Shown here: one piece after another, positions 37,681 through 45,991 of the stretch
Layout: the number at the start of each line of letters is the position of its first letter
Position numbering within the stretch: the stretch's first letter is position 1
NCBI GenBank assembly: GCA_965197275.1
Contig: CBDAMQ010000024.1
Span: 124,001 to 188,000, forward strand
Direction: 5' to 3'
Length of the DNA: 64,000 nt
Source of the DNA: DASCOT01 sp965197275
GTDB taxonomy: Bacteria; Acidobacteriota; UBA890; WLXD01
The notes under the pieces: generated by a model
What the model was told of the DNA's origin: nothing
What the model saw: the letters and a program-made list of their open reading frames with translations, nothing else
Databases searched by the model: none
Made by a program: the position numbers and the translations under genes

Positions 37681-37763
37681 GCCGGGGTGGCGAAATTGGC
37701 AGACGCGGCGGACTTAAAATCCGCTGGCCCTAGGCCGTCTGGGTTCGAGTCCCAGCCCCGGCA
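37681..37763 (+). tRNA. tRNA-Leu (TAA)
   Basis: Complete 83-base class II tRNA: acceptor arms GCCGGGG (37681-37687) and CCCCGGC (37756-37762), anticodon stem GCGGA/TCCGC with loop CTTAAAA (anticodon TAA), variable arm GGCCCTAGGCC, T-arm CTGGG-TTCGAGT-CCCAG, discriminator A. CCA is not encoded. It stands just downstream of the integrase remnant and, unlike the selC piece, is intact. In enterobacteria Leu-TAA is the third gene after Gly-GCC and Cys-GCA. Confidence 0.96.
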
Positions 37764-37955
37764 CTCATTTGGAATCAGTCACTTACGGGGACGCCACTAG
37801 TCCGCGCGATTCGACCGATTCGGCCCGATTGTCGCTTTCTTGTCTTCGTCAGGGGCGAACTAAGCTGCCAACGAGTCTGACCACGTCTTCCGTGGACCCG
37901 CGTCGGCGCGGGGGATAGGCTTCAGGCGCTCACCCACCTTGCTTCGGGGAGCGCC

Positions 37956-38042
37956 ATGGAGCCCGGCACCCGACTAGGCCACCACGAGATCCTCGACCGT
38001 CTCGGCGCGGGCGGCTTTGGCGCTTGGAGGCGACGTCTATGA
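37956..38042 (+). pseudogene. N-terminal stump of a serine/threonine kinase gene
   Basis: GGGGAGCGCC precedes an ATG that reads M-E-P-G-T-R-L-G-H-H-E-I-L then D-R-L-G-A-G-G-F-G-A, the standard beginning of PknB-like kinases up to the glycine-rich loop. It then departs into W-R-R-R-L and a TGA (38040-38042). The stop overlaps the ATG of the M24 gene (CTATGA), so the stump could act as a leader peptide. Kinase sequence after the loop is gone. Together with the two C-terminal relics this marks loss of at least one kinase gene. Confidence 0.55.
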
Positions 38043-39397
38043 AGAAAGATACGTTCGACCGGCGAGCTTTTCTCGGTGCGTCAACGGCCGGGTGGATGCT
38101 TGGCCCCAACACGGAGGTACCTGCAGACGGCCCGCCCAATCGTCAAGGGACGCAAGCATCCGAGGCCGTGGGAGTCGACGAGAGGCGCCCGGCTTTCTCG
38201 GCGGCAGAGTACGAGGATCGCCTTCGGCGTGTTCGAGAGAGGATGGCGCGAGAGAACATCGACTTGTTGTGGGTGATGATGCCGGAGGGCATCTGCTATC
38301 TGCACGGGATGGCTTCAAGTTGGTATCAGGCGAACTCGCCCAAGGCTTGGCCTGCGATGTCCGGAACCGCGGTGCATGTCGATCACGACAAGGCGATCCA
38401 CTTCGACGACGGGTATCACAACCACCTTCTGGAGGGGAGTCCGGCGTCCCTGGAGATCCGATACTTCCGAGGCCAAGACCAGGTGGACTTCATGGTCAAG
38501 GAGCTCGAGTCGAGCGGGTGGTTGGGCGGAACCGTTGGCCTGGAGCTTTGGAGCTACCGGCCGAATCCTGCGATAAGCGCACGGTTCCAACAGGCGTTTC
38601 TAGGGCGGGGCTGTACGGTCGTGGATGGTAGCGATGTGATGCGAGAGGTCCGACTGGTCAAATCTCCGCAGGAGATTGCCTACATCGAGGAAGCAGCCGG
38701 TATCTGCGATATCGGTCTCGAGGCGATCAAAGCGACGCTTCGACCGGGAGTCACGGAGCTGGAAGTCTACGGTGAGGCAATGCGGGCGATGTACGCTGCC
38801 GGCGGCGAGACGCCCGCTCTCATACAGGGCGTAGGCGTGTGGCGCGGAGGGGTAGGGGCCTGGGGCTCAGGTCGTCGGTCGCATATCTTGCCGTCGCGCC
38901 GTCGCATCAAAGCCGGTGACGTTTTCGGTGCCGACCTTTGTGGTGTCGTCCACCGTTATCATGCCAATGGGTACCGGAGCTACATCGTGGGCGAGCCGTC
39001 GGCCGAGACGATACGAGACCACGAGAAGTCGGCCGGATCGTTTGACGTTCTTTGCGAGACGGCCAAGCCCGGGGCGACCCTCAAGGAGATCAATGACGCC
39101 CTGTTGGACTACTACAGAGCCACCGGCCTGTGGGGCAGCACAGGTTGGGCTCTAGGCTACGAGCTCGGCATCAGTTTCCCGCCGGATTGGGTGGGGAACT
39201 TCGTTTTCACCATCGCGGAAGGAGGGCCGTCGCTCAGTGGGGTTGACGCTGATCCAGCTGAATGGGCAATTCCAATTGGCACGGTCACGAACTATGAGAG
39301 CTTGTGGATGCGAGGCCCACTCATCGACACGCTTGTCTATGAGGCTGATGGCCCAAGACGCCTTTCGGCTTTGCCGCTGCAGATGATCGCTGTGTGA
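38039..39397 (+). CDS. M24-family (creatinase/Xaa-Pro peptidase fold) protein with Tat-like leader
   Basis: 452 residues from the ATG at 38039; an in-frame TTG at 38024 lies inside the kinase stump. The N-terminus K-K-D-T-F-D-R-R-A-F-L-G is a twin-arginine-type leader. N-terminal creatinase domain ~60-200, then the pita-bread fold: Y-I-E-E-A-A-G-I-C-D, RIKAGDVFGADLCGVVHRYH, P-G-A-T-L-K-E-I-N. Metal ligands are incomplete: the second Asp position reads Y-H-A-N-G-Y, and the usual H-G-I-G is Y-E-L-G. It may therefore be a metal-independent hydrolase like creatinase rather than a dipeptidase. It is translationally linked to the kinase stump. Confidence 0.82.
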   Translation: MKKDTFDRRAFLGASTAGWMLGPNTEVPADGPPNRQGTQASEAVGVDERRPAFSAAEYEDRLRRVRERMARENIDLLWVMMPEGICYLHGMASSWYQANSPKAWPAMSGTAVHVDHDKAIHFDDGYHNHLLEGSPASLEIRYFRGQDQVDFMVKELESSGWLGGTVGLELWSYRPNPAISARFQQAFLGRGCTVVDGSDVMREVRLVKSPQEIAYIEEAAGICDIGLEAIKATLRPGVTELEVYGEAMRAMYAAGGETPALIQGVGVWRGGVGAWGSGRRSHILPSRRRIKAGDVFGADLCGVVHRYHANGYRSYIVGEPSAETIRDHEKSAGSFDVLCETAKPGATLKEINDALLDYYRATGLWGSTGWALGYELGISFPPDWVGNFVFTIAEGGPSLSGVDADPAEWAIPIGTVTNYESLWMRGPLIDTLVYEADGPRRLSALPLQMIAV

Positions 39398-39519
39398 GAG
39401 CCTCAAGCGAATAAGCCGAACCGAGCGGGCGAAACGACGCTGGATCGTGATGTCGCGATCTTCGAAGCCTCAGCGGTCGCGCACGGCGCCGCGGCATTGT
39501 CCCGGAAGGAGTGAATCGC

Positions 39520-40737
39520 GTGATCGACGCGCAGCCAGACGTCCTTGGCCTGGACCCGCGGCCGCTCTGCTTCGAGGTGGCCGACGCCGAGGCGCTGGAC
39601 CTGGCGCCGGCAGCGCCTCGACATGGCGCCTCGGTGCGCACCTGGGTGCGCACGCTGGCCGGGATGCAGAAAGAGGCGATAACGGTGAACGGGGCCGGCC
39701 AGGCGGCGTGGCGGTTCGCCAGCGACGAGGGCCCGTACCTTGCCGGGAACGACGTCGGCCCGTGTCCACTGTCCTTCTTTACCACCGGCATGGTGGCCTC
39801 CTACACGGACGAGATCCTCGCCGCGGCGCGACGCCACGAGCTGGTGGTCCGAGACCTGCGCCTGGTGCTCGACAACCTGTACACCATGCGGGGCAGTGCC
39901 CTCCGCGGCACCATGATCGGCGGCGCGCTGGCGCCGTTGTTGCGAGTCGAGATCGACGCTGAGGCCCCGGTGCCGACATTGATCCGACTCGTGGGCGGCG
40001 CGACGCGGTCGGCGCCCGTCGCCGGGCTGCTCGGTGGGGTACATGAGAGCCTCTTCACGTTGCGTCACAACGGAGTGGAGGTCACGCCGGAAAGGGTCGG
40101 GAATCTCGAGGGCGCGGTACAACCCGATCCCAAGACTCTGTTCTCCACTATCGAGCCGATTTCGAGCCACAACGACCACCCGATCCGGAAGCTATCCGAT
40201 GCTGAGCGGGTGCGAAACGAGCCGGGCGGGATCAACAGCAGCTTGAAGGACAGTCAGGACCGCCGCCTGCATTGCCGCGGCGTGTGCACGGTGCGCGAGG
40301 ACGGGATACGGCAGATCGACCAGACGCTGTTTGAGCCCATCGGCTCGAGCTTCCGCTTTCTGTCCGAGGAAGCGGTGGGCGCCGGCGGTCACGGCCGCGC
40401 GCCCGACGCGGCCAGCTACATCTCAGCCGGCATCGCGTTCTGCTTCATGACCCAGTTCGGACGCTATGCCGAGATCACCAAGCGCACCCTCGACGTCTGC
40501 CGCATCGTACAGGACACCTACTTCTCGGCGGGATCAGCCAGTGGCGAGAAAGGCGTCGACGGAATGGCGGACGCGGTGGAGACCCACGTCTATCTGGAGA
40601 CCCCGCACGAGGACGGGTTTGCGCGTACGGCGTTGGACATGAGCGAGCAGACCTGCTTCCTTCACGCGATGTGTCGTACGGATCTCGCGACGCGTGTGGA
40701 AGTTCGGAGTCTGGCAACCTCTCCGGATTCGCTGTAA
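39520..40737 (+). CDS. Tandem OsmC-fold protein
   Basis: 405 residues. GGAAGGAG at 39504-39511 favours the GTG at 39520 over the GTG at 39511. Two OsmC-like halves are visible: residues ~50-165 with G-P-C-P-L-S-F-F-T-T-G-M and a strand V-V-R-D-L-R-L-V-L, and ~295-400 with A-P-D-A-A-S-Y-I-S-A-G-I-A-F-C-F, T-K-R-T-L-D-V-C-R-I-V and S-E-Q-T-C-F-L-H-A-M-C. OsmC/Ohr proteins reduce organic hydroperoxides with two cysteines in a dimer of single domains; here both halves are in one chain, with cysteine positions differing between them. Function inferred only from fold. Confidence 0.7.
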   Translation: MIDAQPDVLGLDPRPLCFEVADAEALDLAPAAPRHGASVRTWVRTLAGMQKEAITVNGAGQAAWRFASDEGPYLAGNDVGPCPLSFFTTGMVASYTDEILAAARRHELVVRDLRLVLDNLYTMRGSALRGTMIGGALAPLLRVEIDAEAPVPTLIRLVGGATRSAPVAGLLGGVHESLFTLRHNGVEVTPERVGNLEGAVQPDPKTLFSTIEPISSHNDHPIRKLSDAERVRNEPGGINSSLKDSQDRRLHCRGVCTVREDGIRQIDQTLFEPIGSSFRFLSEEAVGAGGHGRAPDAASYISAGIAFCFMTQFGRYAEITKRTLDVCRIVQDTYFSAGSASGEKGVDGMADAVETHVYLETPHEDGFARTALDMSEQTCFLHAMCRTDLATRVEVRSLATSPDSL

Positions 40738-40772
40738 AACCGGTATCGCCATGCCGGCCATAGGAGAGACGC

Positions 40773-42389
40773 ATGCCATCTAGCTACCTTCCCATCCGCG
40801 GCCGCTCGATGTCTCCGACGCTCACACTGGCTGCCTTCATGATCGGCCTCGCCGTACCGGGCGCGCTGGTAGCACAGACGTTGAGCCTCTCGGAAGCGTC
40901 CATCGCCGACATCAACGCAGCGTTCGACGCTGGCACGCTGACATCCGAGGCGTTACTGCAGCAGTATCTGGCGAGAATCGACGCCTACGACGTCAACGGG
41001 CCCGAGCTGAACGCGATTCTGTGGCCGAACCGCGATGCACTCGAGACCGCGCGGGCGCTTGATCATGAACGACGCCAGAGCGGTCCGCGCTCGCGCCTGC
41101 ACGGGATTCCGGTGGTGCTGAAGGACAACGTCGACACCGATGACATGCCGACCACCGCCGGATCAGTGTTGCTTGCAGGGTCGATTCCGCCGGACGATGC
41201 CTTCATCGTGCAGCGGCTGCGGGCGGCCGGGGCGATCATCCTGGCGAAGGTGAACATGAGCGAGTTTGCCTCAGGCGTGCCGATGAGCTCGATTGGCGGC
41301 TACACCCTCAACCCGCACAGCCTGACGCGGACACCGTCGGGTTCCTCCGGTGGCACCGGCGTCGCCATCGCCGCCGGGTTCGGTCAGATCGGCATCGGCA
41401 CGGACACCGGTGGATCGGTGCGCGGGCCCTCGGCGGCGAACGGCATCGTCGGGCTCAAGACGACCCATGGTCTCCTGAGTCGCGATGGAATCGTGCCGCT
41501 GGGACTGTCGTTCGACACCGCTGGCCCGATGGGTCGGCACGTCTACGACGTCGCTGCCATGCTCAGCGCGATGACGGGGGTGGATCCGGACGATGACTCG
41601 ACGCGGAAGAGCGTTGGGAAGGTCACGAACGACTACACAGCCGTGCTCGACGCGAAGGCGCTCGACGGTGCCCGAGTCGGCATCGCACGCGATTTCCTCG
41701 GCCAGGATCAGGAGGTCGACTGGGTCGTCGAGGCGTCGCTGCAGGCGCTCCGCGATGCCGGGGCGGAGATCGTCGATGTGAAGTTCCCCGGGTGGCTGCT
41801 CGAAGCCCGCGGCGATATGTACACCACCATCCGCTGGCGCGAGTTCAAGGTGCAGATCGCCCAGTACCTGAGCACGTTGGGCGAGGAGTATCCGAAGACG
41901 CTCGCCGAGCTCATCGAGCGCTCCCAGAAGATCACCGCGCGGACGGAGTATGGGGCGCAGCCGAACCCGACCCGCTGGGCGCTCATGCAGCGCGAAGAGG
42001 AGAGCGGCGAGGTGACCGACAGCGAGTATCTCGCTGTCAAAGACCACGGGCTGGCCATGGTGCGCGGCATGGTTGAAGGTGCGTTCGCGGAAGCAGAGCT
42101 CGACGCCATCCTCTATCCGACGCGGCCGATGCGGCCGAGCCTGGTGGAGGGCAGCTCTGGCTCGGGTGGCAGGTCGGTGACCAACATCGCCAACCTGACC
42201 GGGTTTCCCGACCTCAGCGTGCCGGCGGGATTCACCAGCAACCGCCTGCCAGTGAATCTCTCGTTCCTGGGCACGGCGTTCAGCGAGGCCAAGCTGCTGG
42301 CGATGGGCTACGCCTTCGAACAGCTGACCAAGGCGCGCCGTGATCCGGTACACACGCCGACGCTGCCCGGCGAAGGGATCCCGCAGTAG
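40773..42389 (+). CDS. Secreted amidase (amidase-signature family)
   Basis: 538 residues, ATG at 40773 after AGGAGAG, signal peptide to about residue 36 (A-L-V-A-Q). Amidase-signature enzyme with the Ser-cisSer-Lys triad: GIPVVLKDNVDT (Lys), TPSGSSGGTGVA (cis-Ser), IGTDTGGSVRGPSAANG (nucleophile Ser). C-terminal N-L-T-G-F-P-D-L-S-V-P-A-G-F. It hydrolyses amide bonds in an unknown, probably periplasmic, substrate. It lies directly before an N-acyl-D-amino-acid deacylase gene (40 bases), suggesting one catabolic operon for amidated or acylated amino compounds. Confidence 0.93.
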   Translation: MPSSYLPIRGRSMSPTLTLAAFMIGLAVPGALVAQTLSLSEASIADINAAFDAGTLTSEALLQQYLARIDAYDVNGPELNAILWPNRDALETARALDHERRQSGPRSRLHGIPVVLKDNVDTDDMPTTAGSVLLAGSIPPDDAFIVQRLRAAGAIILAKVNMSEFASGVPMSSIGGYTLNPHSLTRTPSGSSGGTGVAIAAGFGQIGIGTDTGGSVRGPSAANGIVGLKTTHGLLSRDGIVPLGLSFDTAGPMGRHVYDVAAMLSAMTGVDPDDDSTRKSVGKVTNDYTAVLDAKALDGARVGIARDFLGQDQEVDWVVEASLQALRDAGAEIVDVKFPGWLLEARGDMYTTIRWREFKVQIAQYLSTLGEEYPKTLAELIERSQKITARTEYGAQPNPTRWALMQREEESGEVTDSEYLAVKDHGLAMVRGMVEGAFAEAELDAILYPTRPMRPSLVEGSSGSGGRSVTNIANLTGFPDLSVPAGFTSNRLPVNLSFLGTAFSEAKLLAMGYAFEQLTKARRDPVHTPTLPGEGIPQ

Positions 42390-42429
42390 GTTGGCGGGCT
42401 TAACCGGGACACGTCGGCGGCGCGTCGGT

Positions 42430-44049
42430 ATGCGCGTACTGGCTTGCCTGGCCCTGGTCTCGGGGGCGGTTATGGGGACGCACGCGGAGTCGTCGCAGTT
42501 CGGGCGGTCCCTGGACCTGATCATCCGCGGCGGACGGGTTTTCGATGGCAGCGGGAATCCGTGGGCGCGTGCCGACGTCGGCGTTCGCGGCGACCGCATT
42601 GTCGAAGTCGGCGATCTCTCGGCGGCCGGTGCCAGCACAGAGATAGACGCGACCGGGCTCTACGTGGCGCCGGGGTTTATCGACGTCCACTCACACTCGA
42701 CCGCCGGGCTGGTTGACGAGCAACGCAGCGGAGCCGCGACGCTTCTGTACCAGGGCGTGACGACCGTTGTGATCAATCCGGATGGCGGCGGCGACCTCGA
42801 CGTGGCGGCCCAACGCAGTGCCCTGCTCGCCCACGGCCTCGGGGTGAACGTCGCCCAGATGATCGGCCACGGCAGCGTGCGGGCCAGTGCGCTCGGCATG
42901 GACGACCGAGCGCCGACGGCCTCTGAGCTGGCGGAGATGAAGTCGATCGTCCGTGCCAGCATGGAGCAAGGAGCCTTCGGTCTGTCCAGCGGTCTGTTCT
43001 ACACGCCGGGAAGCTACGCCGAGCTCGAGGAGGTGATCGAGCTGGCGAAGGTGGTCGCCACGTCGGGTGGTGTTTATGCGGCACACATCCGGGACGAGGC
43101 GGATTACTCGATCGGTGTCGTCGCAGCGGTTGAGGAGGTTATCCGAGTGGCACGCGAGGCCGGGATTCCCGGCGTTGTCACCCACATCAAGGCGCTGGGT
43201 CCGAACGTCTGGGGCGAATCAGAGACGCTGGTCGAGCGAATCGACGCGGCGCGCGCCGAAGGTGTGGAGATGTACGCCGACCAGTACCCATACGAGGCCT
43301 CGAGCACTGGCTTGTCCTCGGCGCTGCTGCCGCGCTGGTCGCAAGCCGGCGGCAGCGACGCACAGGCGCGCCGATTCGCCGATCGCGAGACCCGAACGCG
43401 CATCCGAGCAGCAATGATCGACAACCTCGCACGGCGCGGCGGTGCGGATCGAATCCAGTTCACTGGTGGCGGCTCTGATATGGAAGGGCGAACGCTGCAG
43501 TCGCTAGCCGACCAGCAGGGAGCGCATCCGGTTGACGTGGCCATCGAGATCATCAGCGGCGGGCTGCCGGGCTCGGTTATCTCGTTCAACATGCATACAG
43601 AGGATGTTCGAGTCCTGATGGTGCAGCCGTGGACGATGACGTCCTCCGACGGAGGACTGCCGCCCTTCGGCGTCGGTAGGCCGCATCCCCGCTCGTACGG
43701 CACCTATCCGCGCAAGATCCGCAAGTACGCTATCGATGAGGGATTCGTCACGCTGCCGACGGCGATACGCAGTATGACCAGCCTTCCGGCAACTGCCTTC
43801 CGTATCGCCGACCGCGGCGCTATCCGGCCCGGCGCCTTCGGCGACGTGGTGGTTTTCGATCCTGATCGGATCACCGACCGGGCGACGTACACCGAGCCGC
43901 ACCAGTACTCCGAAGGGGTGGTGCACGTGTTGATCAACGGCAGCATGACCCTGAGGGACGGTGAGCCGACCGGAGTGAAGGCCGGGACTGTGCTGCGTCG
44001 CAACAGGTTGCCGGAGCGGCGGTCACGGACTGTAGATGGATCGCGCTGA
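42430..44049 (+). CDS. N-acyl-D-amino-acid deacylase (D-aminoacylase)
   Basis: 539 residues from the ATG at 42430; signal peptide ends near residue 20 (T-H-A-E). Amidohydrolase of the D-aminoacylase/D-glutamate-deacetylase group: L-I-I-R-G-G-R-V-F-D-G-S-G-N-P, FIDVHSHSTAGL (HxH), I-G-H-G-S-V-R, GLSSGLFYTPGSYA, YAAHIRDEADY, VVTHIKALGP, and the tail F-G-D-V-V-V-F-D-P-D. It removes N-acyl groups from D-amino acids. It ends 14 bases inside the transporter gene that follows, so the two are probably co-translated. Confidence 0.9.
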   Translation: MRVLACLALVSGAVMGTHAESSQFGRSLDLIIRGGRVFDGSGNPWARADVGVRGDRIVEVGDLSAAGASTEIDATGLYVAPGFIDVHSHSTAGLVDEQRSGAATLLYQGVTTVVINPDGGGDLDVAAQRSALLAHGLGVNVAQMIGHGSVRASALGMDDRAPTASELAEMKSIVRASMEQGAFGLSSGLFYTPGSYAELEEVIELAKVVATSGGVYAAHIRDEADYSIGVVAAVEEVIRVAREAGIPGVVTHIKALGPNVWGESETLVERIDAARAEGVEMYADQYPYEASSTGLSSALLPRWSQAGGSDAQARRFADRETRTRIRAAMIDNLARRGGADRIQFTGGGSDMEGRTLQSLADQQGAHPVDVAIEIISGGLPGSVISFNMHTEDVRVLMVQPWTMTSSDGGLPPFGVGRPHPRSYGTYPRKIRKYAIDEGFVTLPTAIRSMTSLPATAFRIADRGAIRPGAFGDVVVFDPDRITDRATYTEPHQYSEGVVHVLINGSMTLRDGEPTGVKAGTVLRRNRLPERRSRTVDGSR

Positions 44050-45991
44050 CCCGACAGGCGCCGGCTCGCGCTGGATCCGGAAGCTGCTACGTGTGGAACC
44101 GGGTGAGGCCGGCGTCGTCAGCGCCATGCTCGGATACTCGATTCTGTCCGTCGGCGGGGTGGTGATCACCGGACAGCTTGCCGGACGGTCGCTGTTCTTG
44201 AGCCGGCTGCCGGCCTCGGCGATTCCGCTGAAGTTCATCCTGCCGCCACTGGTGCTAGTGGCGATGATGGCGCTGTACACGCGGTTCTCGGACCGATGGC
44301 CTCGGGCGCGGATGATCCAGCTGACGCTCGGCATCTCGATTGTCGGTGTGGTGGTAGCGCGGCTGCTGCTGGCCACGCAATTGCGCGACAGCCTGGCGCT
44401 GCTGCTGGCGCTGTTCGTGTTCTTCGACATTCTCGGCAACGTCACCATGATCCAGTTCTGGACGTTCGCCGGCGACCTGTTCCACCCGCGGCAGGCAAAG
44501 CGACTCTTCGGCATCATCTCGGGCGGCAGCGCACTGTCGAACATCGCCTTCGGTGCCTTTCTGGGAGGGCTTGCCGACACTGTTCGCCCCGAGGACTTGC
44601 TTGTCGTGGTGGTCGTAAGCCTCGGCGCCTCGATGCTCATCGTAAGGCACTTGAGCACCGATCGGGCGGCGGCAGAATCGGATCGCGCAAAGGCCACGGC
44701 GGTCGCGACGACGGCGGTGCGCGCCAACCTCTTGCGCGACGTACGGGAGGTTTTTGAATCGAGGTTGATGGTCACGATTGGCAGCATCGCGATCGTCATC
44801 GCGCTGGTGAGCAGCGTGGCTGATTTTCAACTCGACCTGGCTCTGAAGCACACCCATGGGGCTGATGGCCAGGGGATGGTGCGCTTCCTGGCGCTGTTCC
44901 GGCTCTGGGCCGGCGTTGTCGCGGCGATACTGCAGTTCCTCGTTGCCGGCTTCCTCATGGAGCGGTTCGGCATCCTGCCGGCCCTCCTACTGCTGCCCGG
45001 GACGATCATGCTCGGTGGAGTGTCGATCTTGTTGACCGGCGGCGCCCTGTGGGCGGTGGCGATTCCGCGCGCCGCCGACATCTCGCTCAAGTACACGGTC
45101 AACGACTCCGCCTTCAATCTGTTCTACCTGCCGGTGTCACCCAGGCTGCGCGCCAAGGCCAAGGCGCTCATCGACGGTGTGATCAAACCGCCCCTGGTCG
45201 CCCTCATGGGCGTTGCTTTCTTCCTGATGGGGAGATTGGACGGCACATCGGCGATCACCTGGACGCCGCTGTTGCTGCTCCTGTCAGTGCTCTGGGTTTG
45301 GCTGCTGTTCGTCGCCTCGCGGCGGTACGTCGCCACGCTCGGTCGCAGCATTGCCATGCGCCGGCTCGATCTTTCAGCCGAGGCGATCGACCTCGCCGAC
45401 GAGACCAGCGCGCAGGTGCTGGCGAAGGCGCTGGAGCACTCCGACGCCATGCGAGTGATCCACACGCTGGGGTTGATCCGCGATGCCCGCACGGTGGACT
45501 GGACCGACCGCGTCGTGCCGCTGCTGGAGCACGACGACGCCAACGTACGCGTAATGGCGCTGCGTTACCTGGCCGAGCGTTCGGCGACCGAGCATGTCGA
45601 ACGGATCCGTCAGCTGATGGCCCAGGGGGACATCGACGTTCGCCGCGCCGCGATCGAAGCCTATTGCCAGCTCCGTGGTCCACGGGGCGTCCGTGACGTC
45701 ATTCCGTGTCTTGAAGCCGGTCCGGAGGCAGGACCCTGCGGTGAAGGGGAGCCGGATCCGCGGCTTCGCGACACGGCTATCGTCGCCCTGATTCGCTTCG
45801 GCGGATTGGAGGAGTGCTGCACGCCGGTCGCGAGCTGCATGGTCTGCTCGACAGTGATGAGGCGTCGCATCGGCGCCAGGGCGCGCGGCTGCTCGGCGAG
45901 CTGGGAGTCGGCGGCTTCTATGCGCCGTTGCTCGAGATGTTGGATGACGATGATCGGCGCGTCCGACTTACGGCAATCCGCGCCGCGCTGA
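44036..45991 (+). CDS. ATP/ADP-translocase-like transporter with HEAT repeats, 5' part of a frameshifted gene
   Basis: 651 codons; about the first 590 are genuine. Residues ~20-430 form roughly 12 membrane helices with features of Npt1/Npt2-like nucleotide transporters and MFS proteins (G-N-V-T-M-I-Q-F-W-T-F-A-G-D-L-F, RLFGIISGGSALSNIAFGAF). HEAT-type repeats follow (D-A-N-V-R-V-M-A-L-R-Y-L-A-E-R, D-I-D-V-R-R-A-A-I-E-A-Y). At 45805-45814 the reading frame is lost: ALIRFGGLEE runs into low-quality Cys/Arg-rich residues, while the -1 frame continues the HEAT repeat. One missing G in GGAGGAG-TG would join them. The start at 44036 overlaps the deacylase gene. Confidence 0.75.
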   Translation: MDRADPTGAGSRWIRKLLRVEPGEAGVVSAMLGYSILSVGGVVITGQLAGRSLFLSRLPASAIPLKFILPPLVLVAMMALYTRFSDRWPRARMIQLTLGISIVGVVVARLLLATQLRDSLALLLALFVFFDILGNVTMIQFWTFAGDLFHPRQAKRLFGIISGGSALSNIAFGAFLGGLADTVRPEDLLVVVVVSLGASMLIVRHLSTDRAAAESDRAKATAVATTAVRANLLRDVREVFESRLMVTIGSIAIVIALVSSVADFQLDLALKHTHGADGQGMVRFLALFRLWAGVVAAILQFLVAGFLMERFGILPALLLLPGTIMLGGVSILLTGGALWAVAIPRAADISLKYTVNDSAFNLFYLPVSPRLRAKAKALIDGVIKPPLVALMGVAFFLMGRLDGTSAITWTPLLLLLSVLWVWLLFVASRRYVATLGRSIAMRRLDLSAEAIDLADETSAQVLAKALEHSDAMRVIHTLGLIRDARTVDWTDRVVPLLEHDDANVRVMALRYLAERSATEHVERIRQLMAQGDIDVRRAAIEAYCQLRGPRGVRDVIPCLEAGPEAGPCGEGEPDPRLRDTAIVALIRFGGLEECCTPVASCMVCSTVMRRRIGARARGCSASWESAASMRRCSRCWMTMIGASDLRQSAPR

